Source: Diphasiastrum complanatum
Lineage: Eukaryota; Streptophyta; Lycopodiopsida; Lycopodiales; Lycopodiaceae
Assembly: GCA_029204225.1 (NCBI GenBank)
Contig: CM055094.1
Location: 21,247,987 to 21,311,986 of the forward strand
Direction of reading: 5' to 3'
Length of the DNA: 64,000 nucleotides
Shown here: one piece after another, positions 21,490-30,574 of the stretch
Position numbering within the stretch: the stretch's first letter is position 1
How the letters are laid out: each line of letters opens with the position of its first letter
Notes under the pieces: model-generated
Databases searched by the model: none
Told to the model about the DNA's origin: nothing
The model's input: the letters and a program-made list of their open reading frames with translations, nothing else
Position numbers and translations under genes: made by a program

Positions 21490-22335
21490 GAAAGTTCTCA
21501 TGAAGATTTCGTCATGATGCCAAGTTTCTCTTCTTCAAGCATAAGAGGTGAACACCCTTGGTGGATAGATAGTGGGGCTAGCTCCCACATGACAAGTAAG
21601 AGGGAGTATCTTTCAACCTTATCTACCTATGAAGGACCTATCAAGTGAATTTTTACAGCAAATAATTATGCTTGTAAGATAGAAGGAATAGGATCCATAC
21701 CTTTATGCTTGGGATTTTCAAGGAAAATCAAGATTGATGGAGTACTTTACATTTCTAGTATTACTAAGAACTTGCTTAGTCTAGGACAATTGCTTGACAA
21801 TGGTTTGATTGTGGAGTTCGCCACAAATACATGTAACATCGAGAAGGATGGCAAGATCATTGCTAAAGGCATAAGGTTTGGAAGATTGTTCAAACTAGAT
21901 GCCTATGTGGATGCTAATATTGTGATGCTAGCCAAGGAGACCAAGCTATCCAACCATATTCTACGGCACAAAAGACTTGGCCACATCAACTCAAAATCAT
22001 GGAGATCATGTGCAAGGAGGAGCTTGCCTCAGGACTTCCAAGACCCTTAGCAAAGTTTATATGATGTTCCAACTCTCTACAATGACAACATTTCAGTCCA
22101 ACACCTTGCAACCAACCCAATCTTCCATGCAAGACCAAAACATATCGAGATCTCTCATCATTTTGTGTCAGAGGAGGTGCAATCTTAGGAGATATCTTTG
22201 GAGCATGTGGCAAGTAGTGAATGTGTTGCTGATATCCTCACTAAACCACTTCAAAGGGCTGCATTTGTGAAGTTAAGGTCAGCCCTAGGGTTGATAGCAA
22301 TTCTATGTTATCTTCAAACAAGTTGTGAGGAGGAG
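21490..22335 (+). pseudogene. Ty1/copia remnant with protease, pre-integrase and RNase H end
   Basis: Starts just before the protease: WWIDSGASSHMTSKREYF with the canonical DSGA at 21,568-21,579. Pre-integrase follows (frame 21,709-22,050: VLYISSITKNLLSLGQLL and KRLGHINSKSW). Then, through the same internal deletion as the copy at 0.36 kb, comes RNase H (VQHLATNPIFHARPKHIEIS, one TAG after EEVQS, then ECVADILTKPL). The GAGGAGGAG polypurine tract is at 22,327-22,335. Confidence 0.85.
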
Positions 22336-22392
22336 TGTTAAATTTACACAAGCTAGTTTGCATAAATTCCACTTGTAAATGACTTTGAGGCC
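22336..22392 (+). repeat. copia 3' LTR stub
   Basis: TGTTAAATTTACACAAGCTAG directly after the polypurine tract, cut off after 57 bp at ...GAGGCCATA, where U1 sequence (TCAGAGCCCATTTCG) begins. Confidence 0.75.
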
Positions 22393-22890
22393 ATATCAGA
22401 GCCCATTTCGATTGCATATTGCTTATAACCACACCGACAGATTTTCCAGTTCATGTTACCTCCTGACCAAAATTTTGTTTATATTATCCCTATTTCTGGA
22501 GCTGACCTCAATACATTTGGCTTCCCTAGGAGACCAAACACAGTTAGTAGGACTCTCAAAAAAATTGAATCCATAGCATACTTCAAATACATAGACCCCT
22601 CAGCGGACAAATGGAAAAAAAAGATCGTTACCGTATTGAGGTCATAAATGATAAGCCCTTAGCTGCTCCATGTGCCTATCTAACGAGATATACATAGCGC
22701 TATAGGTCCAAGATCACGCGTATCCACATGAAACTATTCCACATGATGGCTGATTCTAGACTACACAATGAGAACCTTTATGACTGGGCCCAGTTTGCTT
22801 CCAACTGCCTCCATGACTATATCAAGAACAAGCAAACCTCCACGTTATTAGTCTATCTTCTGATAGATGTCACATCCAACCTAAAGATCC
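22393..22890 (+). pseudogene. U1 family copy (rightward)
   Basis: Reads MLPPDQNFVYIIPISGADLN (22,453), FGFPRRPNTVSRTLKKIES, then a frame change, RSKITRIHMKLFHMMADSRL and DYIKNKQTSTLLVYLL. The start abuts the copia LTR stub and the end abuts an inverted LTR fragment of the same copia, so U1 appears to have inserted in, or recombined into, an LTR. Confidence 0.5.
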
Positions 22891-22904
22891 AGTTGATCCA
22901 CCCT

Positions 22905-23085
22905 ATTTAGGGTCGATACCGCGAGATCCAAAAACAATGGAAAAACTGCTATTTTAATTAAGCTCCTACTTTTTTTCTGCCCTATCTATGCACTCTTTGG
23001 ACACATTCCAAAGGTACCATTCCAAAGCTAGGTTAATAATTTGACTTAGAATAAGGTATCCTATGCTTTTGGCATGTGTGACATC
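22905..23085 (-). repeat. inverted copia LTR fragment
   Basis: Reverse complement of about 1,140-1,325, including the ACACATTCCAAAGGTACCATTCC stretch in inverted form. Together with the stub at 22,336-22,392 it brackets a U1 copy with LTR pieces in opposite orientation. Confidence 0.7.
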
Positions 23086-23406
23086 TGTTCATCTCATAGA
23101 TATCGAGGCTTTCCATGGTGATGTCAATTCTGTCTAGAGTTGGGTCATCAGAACTGGAAGATGTTGTGGCAGACATGTTCTGGACTCGGCTGAGGACTCT
23201 GTTGAAGGTTCGGCTCTGGTATCAGACAAGTGGAGTCTCGTCTCGGTCGACTATGGAGGGCTTCAGATTGGTCGACTTCTGATGGACTCGTCTCAGTCAA
23301 CTTTGTATGCAGAGTATGGACGCTCAGCTCGGTCCATAGTGAATGCAGAGTATGGGGGCTCGGTTCTATGAGTAGTGTATGTAGAGTATTGCTCGGCAGT
23401 GTATGG
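23086..23406 (-). other. U1 5' region and minisatellite, joined to gene P
   Basis: Ser-rich U1 start on the minus strand and two to three 36-bp units (about 23,290-23,400). At 23,406 the sequence jumps into the middle of gene P module 2 (GAGCAGGATCCACAATTTTTC). Confidence 0.55.
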
Positions 23407-23661
23407 AGCAGGATCCACAATTTTTCATCAATCCCAACAAACCGGCGCTTCACATGGAGGATACCAGGATCTATTTACGGATACAATACTTTCCTGCAGA
23501 CTCCATACAAATCTTTGAAGAGATGTGCACTTCATCATCAATGCTGATAAGGCTTACACCCAGAGATCAAAAGCATTTGCTAGTCGAAGACAAATGCTGA
23601 CTCGAACCTGCTCCAAGTGGCTGCGCGAGCAATATCATAAACATGATGCCCACTATTCCTG
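23407..23661 (+). pseudogene. gene P copy 2, module 2 C-terminal half only
   Basis: Reads EQDPQFFINPNKPALHMEDT, RIYLRIQYFPADSIQIFEE, then an 8-bp loss at TSGF (about 23,533) and TRTCSKWLREQYHKHDAHYS to TGA. Module 1 and the N-terminal exon are absent. Confidence 0.6.
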
Positions 23662-23994
23662 AACAAATGTTATGAAGAAAATCCTTTAGGCGCAATTTTT
23701 TGAATTGAGTACATTGAAAACATCAACATTTGTTGATTGGAGCTTTTAAGATTGACCATTATAGTCATCTAGGGCCAATGTATATGGCACTCAACTGCTA
23801 ATCTATCTCTCCACTGCTTTTGAAATGTACACTTTAGTTCATAATCTATGATCCTTCTTCTCGTTGTGTATATATATATGTTCTCATCGTTGATATTTGA
23901 TTTAATGTATTAAATGAACATTGAATGCTCATTAAATCAAAATCAACAATAATTAGGTTACACATATTCTGTTCAAAAAATATTAAGACACACA

Positions 23995-24207
23995 ATGAAA
24001 ATATCATATCGACAAGAGGGAACATATCACGGCAAAAGGACTAGACAGAAATTGTTTGTTAGTGATCATCCATCCAAAGTAGGCGCACCACTTCCAAATT
24101 CTAATCTTACTCCAAGCCTTTTTGTGAGACTACTAATATTTTTGGAAAACACATGTTCTTCATATTTCAAGCATGCTCAGCATACCTCCAAGCACATAGG
24201 AAAGTAA
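23995..24207 (+). CDS. 70-codon conserved ORF, copy 2
   Basis: Full length; differs from the copy at 9,433 by Leu for Val, Phe for Ser and Gly for Ala near the C-terminus. About 330 bp downstream of the gene P fragment, as in the other blocks. Confidence 0.35.
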   Translation: MKISYRQEGTYHGKRTRQKLFVSDHPSKVGAPLPNSNLTPSLFVRLLIFLENTCSSYFKHAQHTSKHIGK

Positions 24208-24657
24208 ACCGTACATCTTCTTTCCTTGCCCTACTTGTTGGTCTTCATCTCGTATCGTAAGTACTCGACCCTTGATTGTTCCTTTGAATAAGAGCTTTTT
24301 GCTATAGTTTCAAGAGAGAAGCTTCCTGGAAAACGGTCAACTTGGGAGTAGCTTAATATATTGATGTCATTTCAAATCATGATAGCTTCATGGTTGTCAC
24401 TCAAAATAATAGTAAATTGTTTGGTAGCTTGGGGTAGCTTGATATGTAGCTAGGCAACTAAACAGCAAATCACCTCTAGATGGCTTCACAAGCTTGTCTA
24501 ACTCATTCTTATAATTACTACCATTGTGTCTAACTTGCCAAATGCTAGCTGTAAAAGTATTTGACAAATGCATAACTCTTTACTCTCCAAGTCTTAAGAC
24601 TTACCAAGTGTTGTTTGTAGCTCATACTAGATGCTTTGAGAAGTTATATTAAGAATT

Positions 24658-24684
24658 GGGGGGGGGGGGGGGGGGGGGGGGGGG
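24658..24684. repeat. poly-G tract (27 G)
   Basis: Uninterrupted G run at the end of a ~185-bp unit. At the same site other copies have GGG interrupted by C (10,098-10,119), 8 G (35.07 kb) and 26 G (58,446-58,471). G-runs of this size can form quadruplexes and are error-prone in sequencing. Confidence 0.95.
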
Positions 24685-24830
24685 AATCGCAAAGAATTCC
24701 ATCTTGCCAAATACTAGGTGTAAAAGTGTTTGACATATTCCTAACTCTTTACTCTCCAAGTGTTGTTTTTAGCTCATAGTACATGCTTTGAGAATAATGT
24801 TAATGGTTATATTAATTTGGGGGGATTGCA

Positions 24831-26152
24831 AAGAATCGAACTTGAGTGTACAAGCCCAACTCAAGTGCAGACACCAACTCACCACACATGGGAAGATCAT
24901 TAAATTTGAATTTGAAGAAAAATCAAAATTAAAAAAAAATGAAAAACTATTTCTCCTTAGAGGCATTGTGGTCATCATCTAGACGAGCTGTGCTTGCTTG
25001 AATCAATAGAAACAAAGAAAATAATAATAACGAATTTTTATCCTGTTAATGCATTTAAATGGGAAGACTATAATATTTATCGCTTCATTTAAACATTGAT
25101 CTACTCATTTCAATGATTTCGTTCAAATTCGAATTCCAATGATTTGTGAAGTGTGAATGAATGCAATGTAACTTGCATATGTTTGGAACATAGCATAGAT
25201 TCATTATATGCTTTTTCACTATATGTTATTTAGTTGTGTAACAAGGAATAAGCATTTTCAATTTGTTTTTGGAAACCCTAGATTACAACATTTTAATATA
25301 TTAACAAAAGTGACTTAATTTGCATGAACAACTTTGAGTTTTGAAAATCCTAGATAACAGCTTCATTCAATCTTCAATTTTCCAAGCTCGTTCAAACTTC
25401 AATGAAATATAATTCATTCCAAAATCCATTCTCGAACCCTAGAACGATGTATTTTAAAAACTTTTGTAATGTGAAAGAGAGATCATTGAGTTAAAACATG
25501 ACCCTGATTGCATTCGGAATTGCTTTCAAAAACTTATAAATTGTATTCATCAATGGAGATGTCTAGAGGACATGGTGTGAAAAATTGTCAACTAGTTTGG
25601 TTTTTTATTTGGCAATTTTGGAGGCCAAAATGAATCTCAACTTCGAGTTAGTTACATATTTGTTAATAAGGGCCTAAATAGTGGTTTAACTACCTCTGGC
25701 ACGTAGATAAGTGGATGAGGTCGAGTTTGGACCCATTCTAATTGGCTAAATTTTGGTTCATTGCTTTCAAAAACTTATAAATTGTATTCATCGATGGAGA
25801 TGTCTAGAGGACATGGTGTGAAAAATTGTCAACTAGTTTGGTTTTTCATTTGGCAATTTTGGAGGCCAAAATGAATCTCAACTTCGAGTTAGTTTCATAT
25901 TTGTTAATAAGGGCCTAAATAGTGGTTTAATTACCTTTGGGAAGTAGATTAGTGGATGAGGTCGAGTTTGGACCCATTCTAATTGGCTACTTTTGGTACA
26001 TTGCATCTAGACTAGATTTTCTAGGTTTTTGATAAAGTATCTAGAAGTTTCCAAATTAGGTCAAGTTTGGGGCAAGTGGCCAAATGACATTTTGGAAGCT
26101 ATAAAATAGTTGTACCTAAGTGGAGAAATAATCATCAAAGTTTCTTTCTTTG
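24831..26152. mobile_element. inverted-repeat element copy 2, right arm lost
   Basis: The left arm (about 24,831-24,930) and two 242-bp units (25,522-25,990) are present. The sequence jumps at about 26,152 (TTTCTTTGTG / TATCTCATGACATG) into satellite, so the right arm, the ORF over it and the (CT)n tract are missing. Confidence 0.5.
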
Positions 26153-26530
26153 TGTATCTCATGACATGCCTACATGGCTTGCCACATGGCAACTTGGGAG
26201 CCCCAGCTCTCTCTCTCTAGCTCCACTCAAGCCTACATGGCAGAGCTTGGTTTGCTTGCCGCACAAGCCTATTGCAAGCCTATGTGGTAGCCTGCGACAT
26301 GCTTACGTGGGAAGCATCAAAAATATGCCATGCCTATGTGGCCTACCACGTAAGCCTATGATAGGCCTGTGTGGTTTGCCAAGTGGAAACTTTTGAGCCC
26401 ACCTATGTATATATATAGATCTCTAGGTCCACTCAAGCCTACGTGGCACAGGGCCCAGTTGGCTTGACGTACAAGGTTATGGTAGGCCTACATGGCTTGC
26501 CACATGGCAACCCTCAAGCCTGCATGATTT
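26153..26530. repeat. GCCTACATGG satellite block
   Basis: Same higher-order unit as at 12.1 and 27.7 kb. A (TA)n/AGATCTCTAGG segment lies at about 26,408-26,430. Its right end is transcribed and translated as the C-terminus of the H3-like gene at 26,477-26,935. Confidence 0.85.
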
Positions 26531-26935
26531 GCCATGTGGCATACCGCTGTCATAGGTGTTTCGAAACCTCATGACAAGAAGCATGTCCTTGGGCATCAGT
26601 GTCACCCTCTTGCCATGAATGGAAGACATCATCGAATCCTCAAACAATTTTGTCTGGAAGTCCTCGTATGCAATATGGAGGGCCTCCAATGCAGCGATAT
26701 TCCACCTCACGGCATAGGGTAGATGGGTGGTCATATCTTGTGTAACCTCCCTCACAGCCCGGTACAAGGCTGCTTTCAGGATCACAAGTTTGGTGTACCT
26801 CTGCAAGGCCCTGATGTCCCTCAACCATGGACGATGAGGTCTTCCACGTCTTTGCGAACATATGGGTTTAGATGTCTGGGGACGTGACAGTTGAACAAAA
26901 TGTGTAAGCCTAGCGGTTTGCTTCGTCCACGCCAT
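26477..26935 (-). CDS. histone H3-like variant, copy 1 (intronless, 152 aa)
   Basis: ATG at 26,935-26,933 on the minus strand; the frame is open to a stop at 26,477. The N-terminus MAWTKQTARLTHF keeps the H3 TKQTAR core but has Trp for Arg2 and Leu at position 9 in place of Lys. The tail (about 36 residues before LRDIRALQRYTKLVI) is shorter than in H3 and Pro/Arg-rich. The alpha-N and alpha-1 match LREIRKYQKSTELLI and RLVREIAQD (here RAVREVTQD). The alpha-2 region ([20 protein letters not shown]) is about three residues longer. Then [17 protein letters not shown]; Met-Ser replaces the usual Leu-Cys before SIH. The last ~25 residues are satellite-encoded. A TATA and G-box array lie upstream. 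Function is inferred as a divergent nucleosomal H3; a decaying copy is possible. Confidence 0.75.
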   Translation of the reverse strand: MAWTKQTARLTHFVQLSRPQTSKPICSQRRGRPHRPWLRDIRALQRYTKLVILKAALYRAVREVTQDMTTHLPYAVRWNIAALEALHIAYEDFQTKLFEDSMMSSIHGKRVTLMPKDMLLVMRFRNTYDSGMPHGKSCRLEGCHVASHVGLP

Positions 26936-27237
26936 TGAGGCCGGATATCTATACCACGTGAGGACAGAGATACAGCAGAAGAGAGCTAAATTATCTCGCG
27001 TAATGGCGACACTGAGAACTCTAGAGGTGGCAGAGACAGACGGGGAGAGGCAGGGGCTTGCATGATGGCGATACTGGGAAAGTCAGGCTGATATCGCTAC
27101 GACGTGAGAGGGTGTAAGGAATAGGCCTAAAGACGAGGTCGCTTGCATGATGGCGATATCATGAATGCAGGTCGTATGGAAGCAATCACACATGACAGCA
27201 AATTACGCGAAAACCTATACAATCCCTGGGAATGGAC

Positions 27238-27247
27238 TTATATAGGA
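27238..27247 (-). promoter_or_regulatory. TATA box of H3-like copy 1
   Basis: CCTATATAAG on the minus strand, about 300 bp upstream of ATG 26,935 and about 20 bp from the edge of the G-box array. The same box is at the same spacing beside the copies at 28.3, 37.8 and 61.5 kb. Confidence 0.6.
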
Positions 27248-27257
27248 GAAAAAAGTT

Positions 27258-27640
27258 GGCACGTGTGAATCCCAGTGACACATGGCCAAGTCAGTAGCTG
27301 ACATGTGGAACCACACGTTTGTATATGCATGTGTGAAACTGCCTGTCTGGATCAACACGTGTGGGATCCCATGTGGGGACACGAGGCCGAATGGACAGCG
27401 ACATGTGTTCTTGCACGAATCGGCACGCACATGTGGTTACGTGGCCCAATCAGTAACTGACGTGTGGGACCACACTTCTGTATCCGCACATGTGAAACTT
27501 GCGCATGTGGCCATGTGGTCGAATGGTTTGGTGACATGTGTTCTGGCACGTGTTAGCTCGCTCATGTGGGCACGTGGCCGAATGGCAGATTGACATGTAT
27601 TGTAGCACGTGTGGTCTCACACTTGTGGATGGTTGTATTA
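27258..27640 (-). promoter_or_regulatory. G-box array of H3-like copy 1 (5 intact CACGTG)
   Basis: The same array as at 29,145, but only five exact CACGTG remain. Many sites read CACATG, CATGTG or ACATGTG, i.e. C-to-T (or G-to-A) at the CpG. This is the pattern left by deamination of methylated CpG, and suggests this promoter has been methylated and is decaying. Confidence 0.65.
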
Positions 27641-27666
27641 CGCGACATAGATCTGATCCGCTGTTG

Positions 27667-28385
27667 TCAAGCCTATATGGCAGACTGCAACATACCAACA
27701 TGAACATACTAGCATCCAGCCTATGTCATGCCTATATGACCTACCACGCAAGCCTATGATAGGCCTACATGGCTTGCCACATGGCAAGTCCCAAGCCTGT
27801 GTGGTTTATCTCATGACATGCCTATATGGCTTGCCACATGGCAACCTGGGAGCCCCAGCTCTCTCTCTCTAGCTCCACTCAAGCCTACATGGCAGAGCTT
27901 GGTTGGCTTGCCACACAAGCCTATGGCAAGCCTATGTGGTATCCTGCGACATGCTTACGTGGGAAGCATCAGAAATATGCCATGCCTATGTGGCTTGCCA
28001 CACAAGCCTATGGTTTATCTCATGACATGCCTACATGGCTTGCCACATGGCAACTTCGGAGCCACAGCTCTCTCTCTCTAGCTCCACTCAAGCCTACATG
28101 GCAGAGCCTGGTTTGCTTGCCGCACAAGCCTATTGCAAGCCTATGTGGTAGCCTGCGACATGCTTACGTGGGAAGCATCAGAAATATGCCATGCCTATGT
28201 GGCCTGCCACACAAGCCTATGGTAGGCCTGTGTGGTTTGCCAAGTGGAAACTTTTGAGCCCACCTATATATATATATAGATCTCTAGGTCCACTCAAGCC
28301 TACGTGGCACAGGGCCCAGTTGGCTTGACGTACAAGGTTATGGTAGGCCTACATGGCTTGCCACATGGCAACCCTCAAGCCTGCA
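27667..28385. repeat. GCCTACATGG satellite block with two higher-order units
   Basis: Starts at a jump inside the sequence right of the G-box array (GATCCGCTGTTG / TCAAGCC), so the 26.15-27.66-kb and 28.02-29.53-kb segments are a tandem duplication of satellite plus H3-like gene plus array. A (TA)n/AGATCTCTAGG segment lies at about 28,264-28,290. Confidence 0.85.
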
Positions 28386-28796
28386 TGATTTGCCATGTGG
28401 CATACCGCTGCCATAGGTGTTTCGAAACCTCATGACAAGAAGCATGTCCTTGGGCATCAGTGTCACCCTCTTGCCATGAATGGAACACAACATCGAATCC
28501 TCAAACAATTTTGTCTGGAAGTCCTCGTATGCAATATGGATGGCCTCCAATGTAGCGATATTCCACCTCACTACACAGGGCAGATGCGTGGTCATATGTT
28601 GTGTAACCTCCCTCACAGCCCGATACAAGGCTGCTTTCAGGATCACAAGTTTGGTGTACCTTTGCAAGGCCCTGATGTCCCTCAACCATGGACGACGAGG
28701 GCTTTCGCGTCTTTGCGGACGTATGGGTTCAAATGTCTGGGGACGGGATGGTTGAACAAAATGGGTAAGCCTAGCGGTTTGCTTCACCCGAGCCAT
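28338..28796 (-). CDS. histone H3-like variant, copy 2 (intronless, 152 aa)
   Basis: ATG at 28,796-28,794 on the minus strand: MARVKQTARLTHFVQPSRPQ. Val replaces Thr3; Lys4 and Arg8 are kept; position 9 is Leu, so the ARKS sites of H3 (Lys9, Lys27) are absent. The fold follows as [71 protein letters not shown] and [21 protein letters not shown] aligns with LCAIHAKRVT of H3, keeping the Cys110 and His113 positions. The extension after RFRNTY comes from satellite. This copy has the most complete promoter (TATA at 29,124; 11 CACGTG), so it is the best candidate for an expressed gene. A CENH3 role is possible but not shown. Confidence 0.8.
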   Translation of the reverse strand: MARVKQTARLTHFVQPSRPQTFEPIRPQRRESPRRPWLRDIRALQRYTKLVILKAALYRAVREVTQHMTTHLPCVVRWNIATLEAIHIAYEDFQTKLFEDSMLCSIHGKRVTLMPKDMLLVMRFRNTYGSGMPHGKSCRLEGCHVASHVGLP

Positions 28797-28860
28797 TGAG
28801 GCAGGATATCTATACCACGTGAGGACAAAGATACAGCAGAAGAGAGAGCTAAATTATCTC

Positions 28861-29065
28861 GCATAATGGCGACAGTGAGAACTCTAAGGGTGATATCGCT
28901 ACAACGCGAGAGAGTGGCAGAGACAGGCGGGGAGAGGCAGGAGCTTGCATGATGGCGATACTGGGAAAGTCAAGCTGATATCGCTACGACGTGAGAGGGT
29001 GTAAGAAATAGGCCTGGGGACGAGGTCGCTCGCATGATGGCGATATCACGAATGCAGGTCGTATG
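28861..29065 (-). repeat. 86-bp repeat in the H3-like 5' leader
   Basis: GCATRATGGCGAYA starts at 28,861, 28,947 and 29,033 (plus strand), each of the first two followed by a GATATCGCTACRACG motif, giving about 2.3 units. It lies between the TATA and the ATG in all H3-like copies and in the remnant at 12.7 kb. Short upstream ATGs are present. Confidence 0.7.
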
Positions 29066-29123
29066 GAAGCAATTAAACATGACAGCAAATTACGCGAAAA
29101 CCTATACAATCCCTGGGAATCGC

Positions 29124-29133
29124 CTTATATAGG
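29124..29133 (-). promoter_or_regulatory. TATA box of H3-like copy 2
   Basis: CCTATATAAG (minus strand), about 330 bp upstream of ATG 28,796, directly after the G-box array in the sense direction. Confidence 0.65.
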
Positions 29134-29144
29134 AGAAAAAAGTT

Positions 29145-29530
29145 GGCACGTGTGAATCCCAGCGACACGTGGCCCAGTCAGTAGCTGACACGTGGAACCA
29201 CACGCTTGTATACGCCTGTGTGAAACTGCACGTCTAGATCAACACGTGTGGGATGCCATGTGGGGGCACGTGGTCGAATGGATCATCGACGTGTTCTTGC
29301 ACGTATCGGCTTGCACGTGTGGTCACGTGGCCCAATCAGTAACTGACGTGTGGGACCACACTTCTATATCCGCACGTGTGAAACTTGCACATGTGGCCAT
29401 GTGGTCGAATGGTTTGGTGACGTGTGTTCTGGCACGTGTTAGCTCGCACGTGTGGGCACGTGGCCGAATGGCAGATTGACGTGTATTGTAGCACGTATGG
29501 TCTCACACATGTGGACAGTTGTATTACGCG
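29145..29530 (-). promoter_or_regulatory. G-box array of H3-like copy 2 (11 CACGTG)
   Basis: Eleven exact CACGTG motifs in about 390 bp, most extended as CACGTGTG or ACACGTGGC, which are classical bZIP/bHLH and ABRE cores in plants. Inside there is a loose tandem order of about 158 and 133 bp (CACGTGGCCC at 29,166 and 29,324; CACGTGGCCG at 29,457). It sits just upstream of the TATA. G-box factors (ABA, light or phytochrome-interacting bHLH) are the expected binders; which one is not known. Confidence 0.75.
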
Positions 29531-29599
29531 CCATAGATCTGATCCGCTGTTGGATCGACGAGTGTACGGCTTGGGTTTTATTGGTATTAGCTATATAAA

Positions 29600-29812
29600 T
29601 GTTGTTTGATCAGTTAAAATTTTTCGCTAAGTTTTGGATTATCACTCCCTGTAGCTCTTGGTGTGTGAACCAAATACCATTCCATCTTAAAATGACCTAT
29701 TCTAGGAACATTGAGTGGTGTGTCGCTCATATGATTCTTAATTATCTCTGGATATTCTGTTTTACTAAAAATCCAAAATAGAATTTCATACTCTTCTTTA
29801 AAACCTGTTCTG
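29600..29812 (-). CDS. gene M last exon
   Basis: Minus strand: acceptor TTATTTTGCAG, then TGFKEEYEILFWIFSKTEY, PEIIKNHMSDTPLNVPRIG, HFKMEWYLVHTPRATGSDN, PKLSEKF and TAA (about 29,615). The frame is intact. The intron sequence before it belongs to another gene M exon (compare 12.93 kb), so two introns were recombined here; the natural order is better seen at 62.7-63.8 kb. No family recognised. Confidence 0.55.
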
Positions 29813-29999
29813 CAAAATAAAAATAAGATTTATAAAAAAAAAATTCACAACCATTGATGTGCTAGATGAAACAAAACACATGAATAGTTTAAAACATAAT
29901 CCTACTTGAAAGGATATATTCTTTTTTTCCGTTGACCCCCACTTGTTGAGAGCTCGTCAATACTTTTTAAAATAACTGTTTTTCGCTTATTGCTCAGTA

Positions 30000-30515
30000 T
30001 TTTCTTCCGTAATGTGTTTACTTCTACATTTATTTGACATTATGAGGTATACAATGTTTGTACAATTAGTTTCATATTGTCAGTATCTTGGTTGAGGTTT
30101 AATATAATATCTTGCAAACGAGAATTATCTATCTTCAAAATTTCATTTTCTTCTTTTGTTTGCAAAAAAATGTTTCTTTTTCTCGGTAGTCAGTAAGCAA
30201 ACCATTCAACATATTTTCCAAACAGTGTATTCTTTTCATTGAATAACTAATGCCATAATTTTTCAATCTTTCACAATAACCCAATAGACTATTGTGTCCT
30301 TCACACAAAAACAGTATGAGTTGTGTGACCAATCTAAAATTTGGATGTTGCATTGAGCTTGGATCGATTGGATACAAACTTAAATCAACCCATAGATCAC
30401 AATGTTTCCTGTCTTTCGTCCTTTGGTGAGATGATAAGGTGGACCCTTTCAGATTTTTTCTCGACAGTGGAGCATATTCTGTGGGAAGATCAATATGGAG
30501 ATGATATTTAGACAT
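30000..30515 (-). pseudogene. gene M upstream exon, copy 2
   Basis: MSKYHLHIDLPTEYAPLSRK from 30,515, then HPNFRLVTQLILFLCEGHN and YREKETFF. The same frame change as at 13.28 kb leads into EENEILKIDNSRLQDIILN and NVEVNTLRKKILSNKRK. A TAG interrupts the second part near TLYTS. About 95% like the 13-kb copy by eye. Confidence 0.5.
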
Positions 30516-30574
30516 CTTAATAATCGATAGATTAATCTAGTAGAAAATCCACTTGTTATATATCTTGTAGCTTC

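Noticed and set aside
23230-23547. Plus-strand ORF joining minisatellite to gene P sequence
   Set aside because: It crosses a rearrangement junction and enters gene P out of its frame.
28338-28796. Calling the H3-like gene CENH3
   Set aside because: The longer alpha-2/loop region and satellite setting are suggestive, but the ARTKQTAR start is that of ordinary H3 and a phylogeny is needed.
26534-28799. Plus-strand ORFs at 26,534-26,722, 28,395-28,799 and 37,841-38,230
   Set aside because: They are antisense shadows of the H3-like reading frames.
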